22,119 nt of DNA. Origin: a virus. The notes beneath the pieces are model-generated. The model searched no databases and was not told where the DNA came from. It saw only the letters and a program-made list of their open reading frames with translations. Position 1 is the stretch's first letter; every line of letters begins with the position of its first letter. This document shows, piece after piece, positions 13,875-18,833 of this stretch. A program made the position numbers and the translations under genes. The stretch is from IMG/VR virus record IMGVR_UViG_3300020129_000301, positions 1 through 22,119 of that record; one strand, given 5' to 3'.

Positions 13875-14534
13875 TCACTCAGGTTTTCCATCAGAACCAG
13901 GCAGGTCGAGGGGTGAGCCAGAACCGGGCAGAACACCCTGGTGTTCACAGGTTTCGGCCGTCCCCTGTCGGTCGTTCCTCCTCCCATCGGTCCTGTTGTC
14001 CGCAGTCCCCGATCCTCCTGTGGTACTTGAGCCGTTTGCGTCGCAGCTGATAGCTGGGTCGGTTGCGGTAGTAGTGCCGCAGTCGAGAGGTGTGTCGGCG
14101 CTCGCGATCGGCTGGCGGCATGCCTCGACCTCCTGCTGGCGCCTGACTGCGCTGCCGTTGAGGATGTGGCGCTGCCGAGGAACTGGAGCATGAGCCGGTG
14201 CTGGGTTGGCTTGCTCCAGCTCCTCGACCGTCTTGGCGCGCATAGCCGCCAGCAGCTGCTCCAGCTGGTCCATCTCCTGATCGCTCAAGTCGATGAACGG
14301 GCTTTCGAGCTTCTGCGCCTGTTTCGGTAGCAAGCTCACCACCGAGGCGAGATAGACCTCTGGTCGCTTCTCGCGGACCCTACGAACCACGTCCTCACCG
14401 TGCTGTTCGAAGTCGGCCGCGAGAACAGCAACCGCCATCTCCTGCAGCTTGGCGCGCGAGCCCTTCGGTCGGCCGGGACCGCCTGGATGACCTTTCTGAA
14501 ACTGATGCTTTTCGAGGTGCGCGCCCTTCGCCAT
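13875..14534 (-). CDS. DUF5681-like protein, candidate terminase small subunit
   Basis: The protein has up to 219 residues from ATG 14534 (AAGG 6 bases upstream). Residues ~1-115 fit the DUF5681 pattern: 'HQFQKGHPGGPGRPKGSRAKLQEMAVAVLAADFEQHGEDVVRRVREKRPEVYLASVVSLLPKQ', followed by an acidic Gln/Leu helix. These proteins often neighbour large terminases and probably bind DNA as small-subunit equivalents; here terminase is 3.3 kb away. After about residue 120 the frame becomes Ser/Thr/Gly-rich with poor composition, and a separate gene with a strong ribosome binding site (13945-14121) lies in another frame. The tail is therefore either overprinted or the product of a lost stop or frameshift. 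Confidence 0.65.
   Translation of the reverse strand: MAKGAHLEKHQFQKGHPGGPGRPKGSRAKLQEMAVAVLAADFEQHGEDVVRRVREKRPEVYLASVVSLLPKQAQKLESPFIDLSDQEMDQLEQLLAAMRAKTVEELEQANPAPAHAPVPRQRHILNGSAVRRQQEVEACRQPIASADTPLDCGTTTATDPAISCDANGSSTTGGSGTADNRTDGRRNDRQGTAETCEHQGVLPGSGSPLDLPGSDGKPE
13945..14121 (-). CDS. Small basic protein overprinted on the tail of the DUF5681-like gene
   Basis: This 58-residue frame starts at ATG 14121 with AGGAGGT 6 bases upstream, one of the best ribosome binding sites in the window. The protein is basic and Tyr/Arg-rich (MPPADRERRHTSRLRHYYRNRP, then QLRRKRLKYHRR), ending in an acidic then Gly-rich tail. It resembles short nucleic-acid-binding phage proteins, though no family is assigned. 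It lies wholly inside the longer frame 13875-14534 on the same strand in a different phase. Third-position GC is higher in this frame than in the host frame, which supports it as coding. Confidence 0.5.
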   Translation of the reverse strand: MPPADRERRHTSRLRHYYRNRPSYQLRRKRLKYHRRIGDCGQQDRWEEERPTGDGRNL

Positions 14535-14570
14535 ATGCTGCCTTATCAAATGCTAGGTGTTAATGGTACG

Positions 14571-14717
14571 ATGATAGGGCGGGTATTGTACACCGTGGTT
14601 GCGCTCAGCGCGATCACCTTCATCGCCTGGGTGTTGCTGCAGGCCGACGATCAGTCGAAATCGCGCTATCGGTTCTATGGCGGCGATCAGCAGCAGCGCG
14701 ACTACGACCGGCGCTGA
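14571..14717 (+). CDS. Small single-pass membrane protein
   Basis: The protein has 48 residues from ATG 14571. Residues ~6-22 (YTVVALSAITFIAWVLL) form one membrane segment, followed by a polar, basic tail (QADDQSKSRYRFYGGDQQQRDYDRR) that would be cytoplasmic or periplasmic depending on orientation. AGGT 12 bases upstream is a poor binding site, so the start is tentative. It diverges from the candidate small terminase over a 36-base gap holding GGTGTTA (14556-14562). Its end overlaps the convergent DUF6496-like gene by 16 bases. Function unknown. Confidence 0.45.
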   Translation: MIGRVLYTVVALSAITFIAWVLLQADDQSKSRYRFYGGDQQQRDYDRR

Positions 14718-14884
14718 CCGCCGCGGCGCTTCGGCTTCGACATGCCAGCCTGATTGAGCGCGATCGCCACCGCCTGCTTGCGCGCGGTGACCACCGGCCC
14801 GGTCTTGCTGCCGCTGTGCAGCTTGCCGGCCTTGAACTTCTCCAGCTCCTGACGAACGCCCTTGCGACCGCGAGCCACTGGCAT
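14702..14884 (-). CDS. Small basic DUF6496-like protein
   Basis: The protein has 60 residues from ATG 14884 with GGAGG 10 bases upstream. The middle 'LHSGSKTGPVVTARKQAVAIALNQAGMSK' fits the DUF6496 pattern (LKSGS...VKSRKQAIAIALSEAG, from memory), flanked by basic ends (MPVARGRKGVRQELEKFKAGK and KPKRRGGQRRS). Such proteins are common in phages and bacteria and are thought to bind nucleic acid; function is not established. It is a lone leftward gene whose upstream region is shared with the divergent recombinase promoter. Confidence 0.7.
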   Translation of the reverse strand: MPVARGRKGVRQELEKFKAGKLHSGSKTGPVVTARKQAVAIALNQAGMSKPKRRGGQRRS

Positions 14885-14917
14885 GATGCGATTTCCTCCT
14901 GACCAAGTGTGGGGCGA

Positions 14918-14954
14918 CTTGTCAGTTGACAAGTAGTGCTTGGCCTGTTACAGC
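14918..14954 (+). promoter_or_regulatory. Recombinase promoter overlapped by a palindromic operator
   Basis: The -35 TTGACA (14926-14931), a 17-base spacer and TACAGC (14949-14954) point to the recombinase gene. The perfect dyad CTTGTCA-GT-TGACAAG (14918-14933) covers the -35 box, so a bound protein would block it. The spacer end is shared with the promoter at 10592-10620. The dyad differs from the ACAC/GTGT operators, so another regulator is likely, perhaps the HTH protein at 15916 or the recombinase. Confidence 0.5.
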
Positions 14955-14999
14955 TGCGTCATCGCCGTTGGCACGGCGACCAATGAGTGGAGCAAAGTC

Positions 15000-15632
15000 A
15001 TGAACGCAATCGCATACATCAGGGTTTCGACCGAGAAGCAGGGTCGCTCCGGGCTCGGCCTGGAGGCGCAGCGCGCGGCGCTGGCGCGGTTCGCTGCTGC
15101 CGAGAACTACGTGTTCGCTGCCGAGCATGTCGAGGTCGAGAGCGGCACCGACGACAACCGGCCGCAGCTCAAGGCCGCGATCGATGCCGCCAAGAAGGCC
15201 GGCGTGCCGGTGATCGTTGCCAAGCTCGATCGGCTGTCGCGCGACGTGCATTTCATCTCCGGCCTGATGCGGCACAAGGTGCCGTTCATCGTCGCCGAGC
15301 TGGGCCGCGACACCGATCCGTTCCTGCTGCACATCTACGCCGCGCTGGCCGAGAAAGAGCGCGCCATGATCTCGCGGCGCACCACCGACGCTCTGGCTGC
15401 GGCCAAGGCCCGCGGCATCAAGATCGGCGGTCACCGCGCCCAGTCCGATGCCAACGCCCAGGGGGCGCAAGCTCGCGCCGAGGCGCTGCGCGATATCTTC
15501 GCGCAGATGACCACCCTGTCGCATCGCGAGGCGGCGCGCGCTCTCAACGACAACGGCATCGCCACCGCGCAGGGCAACGCCTGGACCGCGGTGCAGGTGA
15601 CGCGGGTTCGCAACCGACTGGAGGTGCAGTGA
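15000..15632 (+). CDS. Small serine recombinase (resolvase/invertase family)
   Basis: The protein has 210 residues from ATG 15000, six bases after TGAGTGGAGC. The resolvase catalytic domain covers ~1-145: [11 protein letters not shown] with nucleophile Ser10 and Arg8, then [12 protein letters not shown] (residues 71-82; Asp77, Arg78, Arg81), and [16 protein letters not shown] (E-helix). A basic linker follows, then a short C-terminal helical DNA-binding part ([35 protein letters not shown]) resembling the Recombinase-domain start, not a large-serine-integrase tail. It cuts and rejoins DNA at paired short sites. With only ~65 C-terminal residues it suits resolution or inversion; phage integration cannot be excluded. 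Two tiny membrane genes follow at once. An exact inverted repeat pair (13816, 20574) brackets it and could be its target. Confidence 0.9.
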   Translation: MNAIAYIRVSTEKQGRSGLGLEAQRAALARFAAAENYVFAAEHVEVESGTDDNRPQLKAAIDAAKKAGVPVIVAKLDRLSRDVHFISGLMRHKVPFIVAELGRDTDPFLLHIYAALAEKERAMISRRTTDALAAAKARGIKIGGHRAQSDANAQGAQARAEALRDIFAQMTTLSHREAARALNDNGIATAQGNAWTAVQVTRVRNRLEVQ

Positions 15633-15724
15633 TGGAGTTCATATCGACAATTTTTTTCGCGCTCGTGGTATTCGTGGTGGTGGTGGCCTTTCTGGCCATG
15701 GCCCACGAGATCAGTGAAAAATGA
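15632..15724 (+). CDS. Tiny single-pass membrane protein (30 residues)
   Basis: [20 protein letters not shown] continues as LAMAHEISEK. The ATG overlaps the recombinase stop (TGATG) with GAGGTG a few bases upstream, so it is coupled to the recombinase. Nearly all of the first 22 residues form one hydrophobic segment. The same leader, GAGGTGCAGTGATGGA, begins the next gene. Function unknown; the close linkage to the recombinase may be transcriptional only. Confidence 0.5.
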   Translation: MEFISTIFFALVVFVVVVAFLAMAHEISEK

Positions 15725-15737
15725 GCGAGGTGCAGTG

Positions 15738-15833
15738 ATGGAATTGATTGCTGTGATGCTGTTGATCTGCGGCGTAGCCTGGTTGCTTTACGCCGCGATC
15801 GGCAGCGCGATCGACGCCTGGCGCGATCGCTGA
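15738..15833 (+). CDS. Tiny single-pass membrane protein (31 residues)
   Basis: MELIAVMLLICGVAWLLYAA is followed by a short polar end (IGSAIDAWRDR). The start lies 13 bases after the previous stop, and its ribosome binding region repeats that of the previous gene exactly over 16 bases, suggesting gene or leader duplication. Residues 3-22 make one membrane helix. A strong hairpin (15842-15875) follows. Function unknown. Confidence 0.5.
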   Translation: MELIAVMLLICGVAWLLYAAIGSAIDAWRDR

Positions 15834-15841
15834 AACTGAGC

Positions 15842-15875
15842 GGGGACCGGGGGGTTGGCACCCGCTCCGGTCCCC
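15842..15875 (+). terminator. Strong hairpin after the recombinase operon
   Basis: GGGGACCGG (15842-15850) and CCGGTCCCC (15867-15875) form a perfect 9-base stem whose 16-base loop can itself pair (GGGT/ACCC). No T run follows, so it may be an RNA stabiliser or an attenuator instead of a full terminator; it precedes the HTH gene. Confidence 0.4.
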
Positions 15876-15915
15876 TAGCATTTCGGTCAACACAACCTGA
15901 GTGGAGCCCAAGGCC

Positions 15916-16140
15916 ATGGACAGCGAAATGATCGACAACCCTAGCAGAGATCGACTGCGCGACAAGGCTGTTGCCATGATGCGCAACGGCGACGCCACCA
16001 TGGCCGAGATCGCGGCGCTCGCTGATGTGTCGCGGCAGACCGTGCGCTACTGGGCCAAAGCCGCCGGCATCGACGCCGAAGTCAATCGCAACCGGCGTAT
16101 CATCCAGCTGTGGCGTTCAACAAAACCGCGCCGCCCGTAA
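15916..16140 (+). CDS. Small helix-turn-helix DNA-binding protein
   Basis: The protein has 74 residues from ATG 15916, 8 bases after TGAGTGGAGC; an in-frame GTG at 15901 falls within that leader and is unlikely. The HTH is clear at residues ~28-50: 'ATMAEIAALADVSRQTVRYWAKAAG', the resolvase/MerR-like 'SRQTVRYWA' recognition helix. The rest is a helical N-terminus (RDRLRDKAVAMMRNG) and a basic tail (NRNRRIIQLWRSTKPRRP). It may regulate the recombinase promoter or help it at its sites, inferred from proximity and the shared leader. A terminator follows at 16165. Confidence 0.7.
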   Translation: MDSEMIDNPSRDRLRDKAVAMMRNGDATMAEIAALADVSRQTVRYWAKAAGIDAEVNRNRRIIQLWRSTKPRRP

Positions 16141-16164
16141 CACTGCGTGATGTTGCAATGCAAA

Positions 16165-16202
16165 GGCCCCGTCGTGAGGGATCGCGGCGGGGCCTCGTTT
16201 TG
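16165..16202 (+). terminator. Rho-independent terminator after the HTH gene
   Basis: GGCCCCG (16165-16171) pairs with CGGGGCC (16188-16194) and is followed by TCGTTTTGTT. It lies 25 bases after the HTH stop. The reverse strand has only TTTG after the stem and would terminate poorly. Confidence 0.75.
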
Positions 16203-16275
16203 TTCCAGGCAACCAAGGAGGCGCGGATCGCTGAGGGGGGCACACAGGGATGACGCCGAGCGAAAGCCTGGAACA
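16201..16275 (-). ncRNA. Possible small structured RNA
   Basis: A perfect 10-base inverted repeat (TGTTCCAGGC 16201-16210, GCCTGGAACA 16266-16275) encloses an inner TCGCT/AGCGA pair (16228-16232, 16259-16263). On the minus strand a TTGACA (16309-16304) and a weak GATATC (16286-16281), 17 bases apart, would start RNA close to the first stem base, and the hairpin at 16194-16165 follows. No protein frame fits. The strand is chosen from the promoter; this is a weak call. Confidence 0.3.
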
Positions 16276-16380
16276 CTGGCGATATCTGCTGATTTGCCAT
16301 TGATGTCAACTGGTAATCTATAGCCGAAAGGCGCGCATTGCCCCAGCGAACACCGTCGGTGCGTTTTGCGACACCGCCGG
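16276..16380. other. Intergenic stretch downstream of the early operon
   Basis: This AT-richer stretch between the possible structured RNA and the end of the early operon contains the minus-strand TTGACA at 16304-16309 and no gene that I can support. Together with 16141-16275 it makes 240 bases free of protein genes. Confidence 0.4.
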
Positions 16381-17007
16381 CTATGACGCTACCACCGCGA
16401 CCCCGCGACGCAATGGCTGGCCTCCGCTGCGTGATCCTGTGCCGGTTGCTGCCTTGACCTCGGCCAATTCCGACAGCGCATCGCGAAACCGATCGGTGAC
16501 GTAGTGGACACCGCGGCTGCCCAGGTAGCCGCGGGCAGTTGCCGCCCCAGTGAAGGATTGCCGGTTGCCGAGCACATCCCACAGCAATCTGGTGTCACGG
16601 CGACCGAGGTGCTGCACCAGCCAACCGAGAAACGCGTTGACCGCGCGGGCGTGCTCGACGCCGAGCACGATCGCCAGCTCGGCGGTCGAGGCCGCATCAA
16701 TGCGGTCGCCTTCCAGCCACTGCCCACCACCACCGATCCGGCTCATGGTTTCGAACATGTCCTCGACCTCGCGACCGACACGATACGAGGCCTCGTCAAT
16801 GCGCCGGGCGCGGCGCTCGCGATCGAGCAGATCGATGCGCGCAATCGCCCGCACCCGACGGCGCTCGTCATATGGATCGGAGATTGCGACCAGGCACAAC
16901 GTTGCCAGCGTGTTCATCGGCGATGATGGCGGCAGCAAATAACCTGACGCCGGCTGCGGCGTCCGCGCAATGTCATGCCGGCTGGTGGCGCCGCGTAGTT
17001 TCGGCAT
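16381..17007 (-). CDS. Uncharacterised early-operon protein, possibly a late regulator
   Basis: The protein has 208 residues from ATG 17007 with AAAGGAG upstream. After a variable N-terminus, 'DPYDERRRVRAIARIDLLDRERRARRIDEASYRVGREVEDMFETMS' is a charged helical block. The C-terminal half, 'HARAVNAFLGWLVQHLGRRDTRLLWDVLGNRQSFTGAATARGYLGSRGVHYVTDRFRDALSELAEV', resembles a helical module I recall from rhizobial prophage proteins, with a sigma/HTH-like helix pair (SFTGAATARGYLGSRGVHYVTDRF). DUF6456-like is possible. As the last gene of the leftward early operon it holds the place of lambdoid Q-type antiterminators, but that role is only a guess from position. Confidence 0.6.
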   Translation of the reverse strand: MPKLRGATSRHDIARTPQPASGYLLPPSSPMNTLATLCLVAISDPYDERRRVRAIARIDLLDRERRARRIDEASYRVGREVEDMFETMSRIGGGGQWLEGDRIDAASTAELAIVLGVEHARAVNAFLGWLVQHLGRRDTRLLWDVLGNRQSFTGAATARGYLGSRGVHYVTDRFRDALSELAEVKAATGTGSRSGGQPLRRGVAVVAS

Positions 17008-17026
17008 CAAAAAAAGGCTCCTTTGT

Positions 17027-17203
17027 TCAGTTCGCTTTTTTAGCGTCCCTAGATCCCGTCATTTCTATATCGGTTGCATCACAGCGCGGGCAATGCATTC
17101 GAAATCTCACAAAAATCTCTGATGCAGGAAAACGAGCGCAGCACGTTTTGCAGAGCCATTCGTCGCGAAGGTGTTCGTTCCCCGGCTGGTCCTCATAGCG
17201 CAT
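17027..17203 (-). CDS. Small zinc-ribbon protein
   Basis: The protein has 58 residues from ATG 17203, with GGAGG five bases upstream overlapping the end of the previous gene. Two Cys pairs, C18-x2-C21 (LCKTCCARF) and C38-x2-C41 (HCPRCDA), separated by 16 residues, form a zinc-ribbon pattern. The N-terminus (MRYEDQPGNEHLRDEW) and C-terminus (EMTGSRDAKKAN) are polar. Such small ribbons in phage early operons usually bind nucleic acid or host transcription machinery; the target is unknown. Its stop is 20 bases before the next start, with that gene's ribosome binding site between. Confidence 0.65.
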   Translation of the reverse strand: MRYEDQPGNEHLRDEWLCKTCCARFPASEIFVRFRMHCPRCDATDIEMTGSRDAKKAN

Positions 17204-17212
17204 CCGACCCTC

Positions 17213-17395
17213 CTATTTTGCAGATCGCAGTTCGGCGGCCATCCGATCAAACTCTCGGCATATAAGCTCGTCCTCAAGGTCGCCACGGCAGGGAAGGATG
17301 TCGAGCGTGCCCGCCATGAATTCACGAAGCTGGCGATCAGCGATGATCTTGGCCTTCACCTTGATTTGCCGGTAACGCTGTTTGCCAGTGAGCAA
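17213..17395 (-). CDS. Small hypothetical protein with TTG start
   Basis: The protein has 60 residues from TTG 17395. The start is chosen because AGGAG lies 6 bases upstream and directly follows the stop of the preceding gene. A longer frame from ATG 17500 would overlap that gene by 94 bases with no binding site. The protein (MLTGKQRYRQIKVKAKIIAD, then RQLREFMAGTLDILPCRGDLEDELICREFDRMAAEL) is a basic N-terminal helix followed by an acidic helical half. No family is recognised. It is one link in the chain of tightly packed early genes. Confidence 0.6.
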   Translation of the reverse strand: MLTGKQRYRQIKVKAKIIADRQLREFMAGTLDILPCRGDLEDELICREFDRMAAELRSAK

Positions 17396-17406
17396 GATCT
17401 GCTCCT

Positions 17407-17604
17407 CTAGTCCATTCTCCGCTTTGGCAACGGCTCTAGCCGAACGTAGTGCGTCGGCGCGTGCCGCATCAGGTCGCCTGCGATTAAGCCTGTCCGCCAT
17501 TCGCCGAGCGCGGCGGCGCCAATGTCAAACCAGCCTGGGAAAAATTCGCTCGTCACAAGGACGGGCTCTTGATCCGGCGCGGTCTCAATTGGCCGCCAAT
17601 CCAT
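17407..17604 (-). CDS. DUF551-like small protein (WRPIETAP motif)
   Basis: The protein has 65 residues from ATG 17604 with AGGAG 8 bases upstream. MDWRPIETAPDQEPVLVTSE, later 'GEWRTGLIAGDLMRHAPTHYVRLEPLP', is the pattern of small phage proteins in which WRPIETAP-x-D/E-x2-P-VLV is followed by a W and a PTHW/Y motif near the end (DUF551-like, from memory). Function is unknown; these are accessory proteins in many early regions. The leader GAGAGCGTCGGATGG is shared with the gene at 17862. Confidence 0.7.
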   Translation of the reverse strand: MDWRPIETAPDQEPVLVTSEFFPGWFDIGAAALGEWRTGLIAGDLMRHAPTHYVRLEPLPKRRMD

Positions 17605-17615
17605 CCGACGCTCTC

Positions 17616-17708
17616 CTATCTTGCAGTCGGCGGAGCACCGCATTTGGGGCAGTATGGCTCCGCGCTGTGCTCACCGCATTCGCTGCACTTCCACGCCATC
17701 ATCATCAT
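17616..17708 (-). CDS. Tiny zinc-ribbon protein (27-30 residues)
   Basis: From ATG 17708 (four successive ATG codons, 17708 to 17699) the frame encodes MMMMAWKCSECGEHSAEPYC followed by PKCGAPPTAR. C-x2-C and C-x2-C are spaced like a minimal rubredoxin-type knuckle pair. The start lies within the end of the upstream gene, and the stop overlaps the ribosome binding site of the DUF551-like gene (TAGGAG). It has no strong binding site of its own, so translation would depend on coupling. The clean Cys spacing makes chance unlikely. Confidence 0.5.
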   Translation of the reverse strand: MMMMAWKCSECGEHSAEPYCPKCGAPPTAR

Positions 17709-17862
17709 CCGGGCCGGTTTGATCATCATCGAGGAAGAGGTTTATTTCCCAGTCCTCGTATTTCAGTTCGCTAAGGCGAGCGGCGGCAAGTTTGCGGCTT
17801 ATCTGTTTCTCTGAATAAGCGAGGCAGACTTCGTCCTTTCTATCCCGTCGCCGATCGCCCAT
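17671..17862 (-). CDS. Small hypothetical protein with acidic tail
   Basis: The protein has 63 residues from ATG 17862, preceded by GAGAGAGCGTCGG, the leader seen at 17604. An upstream in-frame ATG at 17877 overlaps the previous stop (ATGA) and is the alternative start. The N-terminus is basic (MGDRRRDRKDE), the middle helical (YSEKQISRKLAAARLSELKYEDWEINLF), and the C-terminus very acidic (LDDDQTGPDDDDGVEV). I do not recognise it. A charge-polar protein of this kind could mimic or bind nucleic acid, but this is speculation. Confidence 0.55.
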   Translation of the reverse strand: MGDRRRDRKDEVCLAYSEKQISRKLAAARLSELKYEDWEINLFLDDDQTGPDDDDGVEVQRMR

Positions 17863-17873
17863 CCGACGCTCTC

Positions 17874-18182
17874 TCATCGTCGCACGTCGTTTTCAAAATA
17901 CTTGCACGCTAGATTGCCGCGGCTGATCACCGGACCATGCTTGCCAGTGAGCGCCTTGAACATCTCGCAGCCACAGTAGTGATAAAACTTGCGAAAGAAA
18001 CTGTCGGTTTTTTGATCATAGTACTCACGCTGCCCCTGCCGTGAGTAGCCACGATGGGCGCAGCTGCCGCAAGTCTTGCCGGCGGGACCAGTGCCAGGAA
18101 AGTGCGCCATGCCGCGCGCCGTGTTCACGTCCTCGCTATTCGGCACGCCATCAATTCTGGTGAGGTTAGCTGTCATGATCAT
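17874..18182 (-). CDS. Cys-containing phage hypothetical protein (GTGPAGKTCGSCAHRGY)
   Basis: The protein has 102 residues from ATG 18182, overlapping the upstream stop (ATGA). The pattern ARGMAHFPGTGPAGKTCGSCAHRGY, then YHYCGCEMFKALTGKHGPVI, then LACKYFE carries conserved-looking Cys residues (about C38, C41, C70, C72, C93) that could bind zinc or an iron-sulfur cluster. From memory, proteins with this GKTCG-C-RGY...CxKF..MTGxHGP...ACKYFE order are frequent in alphaproteobacterial prophages. Function unknown. It sits just downstream of the replication genes in the early operon. Confidence 0.75.
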   Translation of the reverse strand: MIMTANLTRIDGVPNSEDVNTARGMAHFPGTGPAGKTCGSCAHRGYSRQGQREYYDQKTDSFFRKFYHYCGCEMFKALTGKHGPVISRGNLACKYFENDVRR

Positions 18183-18694
18183 CCATCGGCGGGTGGTTCT
18201 TCGTGCTTGCCGTAGATTGCCGTCAGCTCCTCGCCGGTGAGCCGGCGGAATGTGCTCACGGCCTGCTCGGTCTCGGGCGGTAGATGCGCGGCGTGATACT
18301 CGCGCATGATCCGCTCAGTGACGCCGCGACGGTGCTCCAGGCTCTCACCACCGCGATCGAGCTCGAGCCGCTCGGCGAGCTGTTTGCGCGACTGTTCCTC
18401 CCACTGCGCGGCGTAGCCGAATGCCTGCCGGGTCGAGGCCAGCAGTTCATCGCAGTGCTTTCGAATGAGCGGCGTCGGCGGCGGGAACGTCGGGCTCGCT
18501 GCCATCGCCGCGTCGAGGCCGGCTTGCGCTACCTGACCCGAATAGTCCTGCAGCATCGTCACGATTGTGCTGGCATACTCGGCCATCCCCGGCAATCCTT
18601 GTGCCGACGGGTAGGAGGAGATGACCATGCGCGCGAGCGCCGTCGCCTTCTCTTTGCTGGTCGGCACGACCGTAGAGATATTGCTCGACGCCAT
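18179..18694 (-). CDS. Probable replication-associated protein (helicase-loader-like position)
   Basis: The protein has 171 residues from ATG 18694, which has GGGAGGT five bases upstream. It reads KATALARMVISSYPSAQGLPGMAEYASTIVTMLQDYSGQVAQAGLDAAMAASPTFPPPTPLIRKHCDEL, a helical pattern (Y-P...Y...L-x3-V...A...FPPxxxLI) shared by phage proteins found next to replication initiators, followed by a long Arg/Glu-rich helix and 'FRRLTGEELTAIYGKH'. Position right after a replication-initiator-like gene suggests a lambda P-like helicase loader. Family assignment is not secure. The coding strand is supported by couplings at both ends. Confidence 0.65.
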   Translation of the reverse strand: MASSNISTVVPTSKEKATALARMVISSYPSAQGLPGMAEYASTIVTMLQDYSGQVAQAGLDAAMAASPTFPPPTPLIRKHCDELLASTRQAFGYAAQWEEQSRKQLAERLELDRGGESLEHRRGVTERIMREYHAAHLPPETEQAVSTFRRLTGEELTAIYGKHEEPPADG

Positions 18695-18797
18695 CGAGTA
18701 CCTCCCTGTTTCGTTCTTTGATTGTTTGCTTGCGCTGGCCGCGCTGCCGGAACGGCGAGGTCACCCAGTTGCGCCAAACCGCATGCCAGTCGGCCAT
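18447..18797 (-). pseudogene. C-terminal part of the replication protein, beyond an in-frame amber codon
   Basis: In the same frame as 18834-19214, right after TAG 18836-18834, the sequence continues RCRNHWLANGKPMADWHAVW and then RNWVTSPF. This is the usual C-terminal motif of phage replication-initiator proteins (RFRNHWLAKG..DW.A.WRNW). An ATG at 18797 could restart translation. Beyond about residue 50 the frame runs on antitypically into the next gene, so the natural end is unclear. Either the gene is broken, the codon is read through, or the sequence has an error at this base. Confidence 0.55.
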
Positions 18798-18833
18798 CGG
18801 CTTGCCATTGGCCAGCCAGTGGTTCCGGCACCG

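Noticed and set aside
17396-17500. Upstream start (ATG 17500) for the gene ending at 17213
   Set aside because: It would overlap the DUF551-like gene by 94 bases and has no binding site, whereas TTG 17395 has AGGAG at 6 bases.
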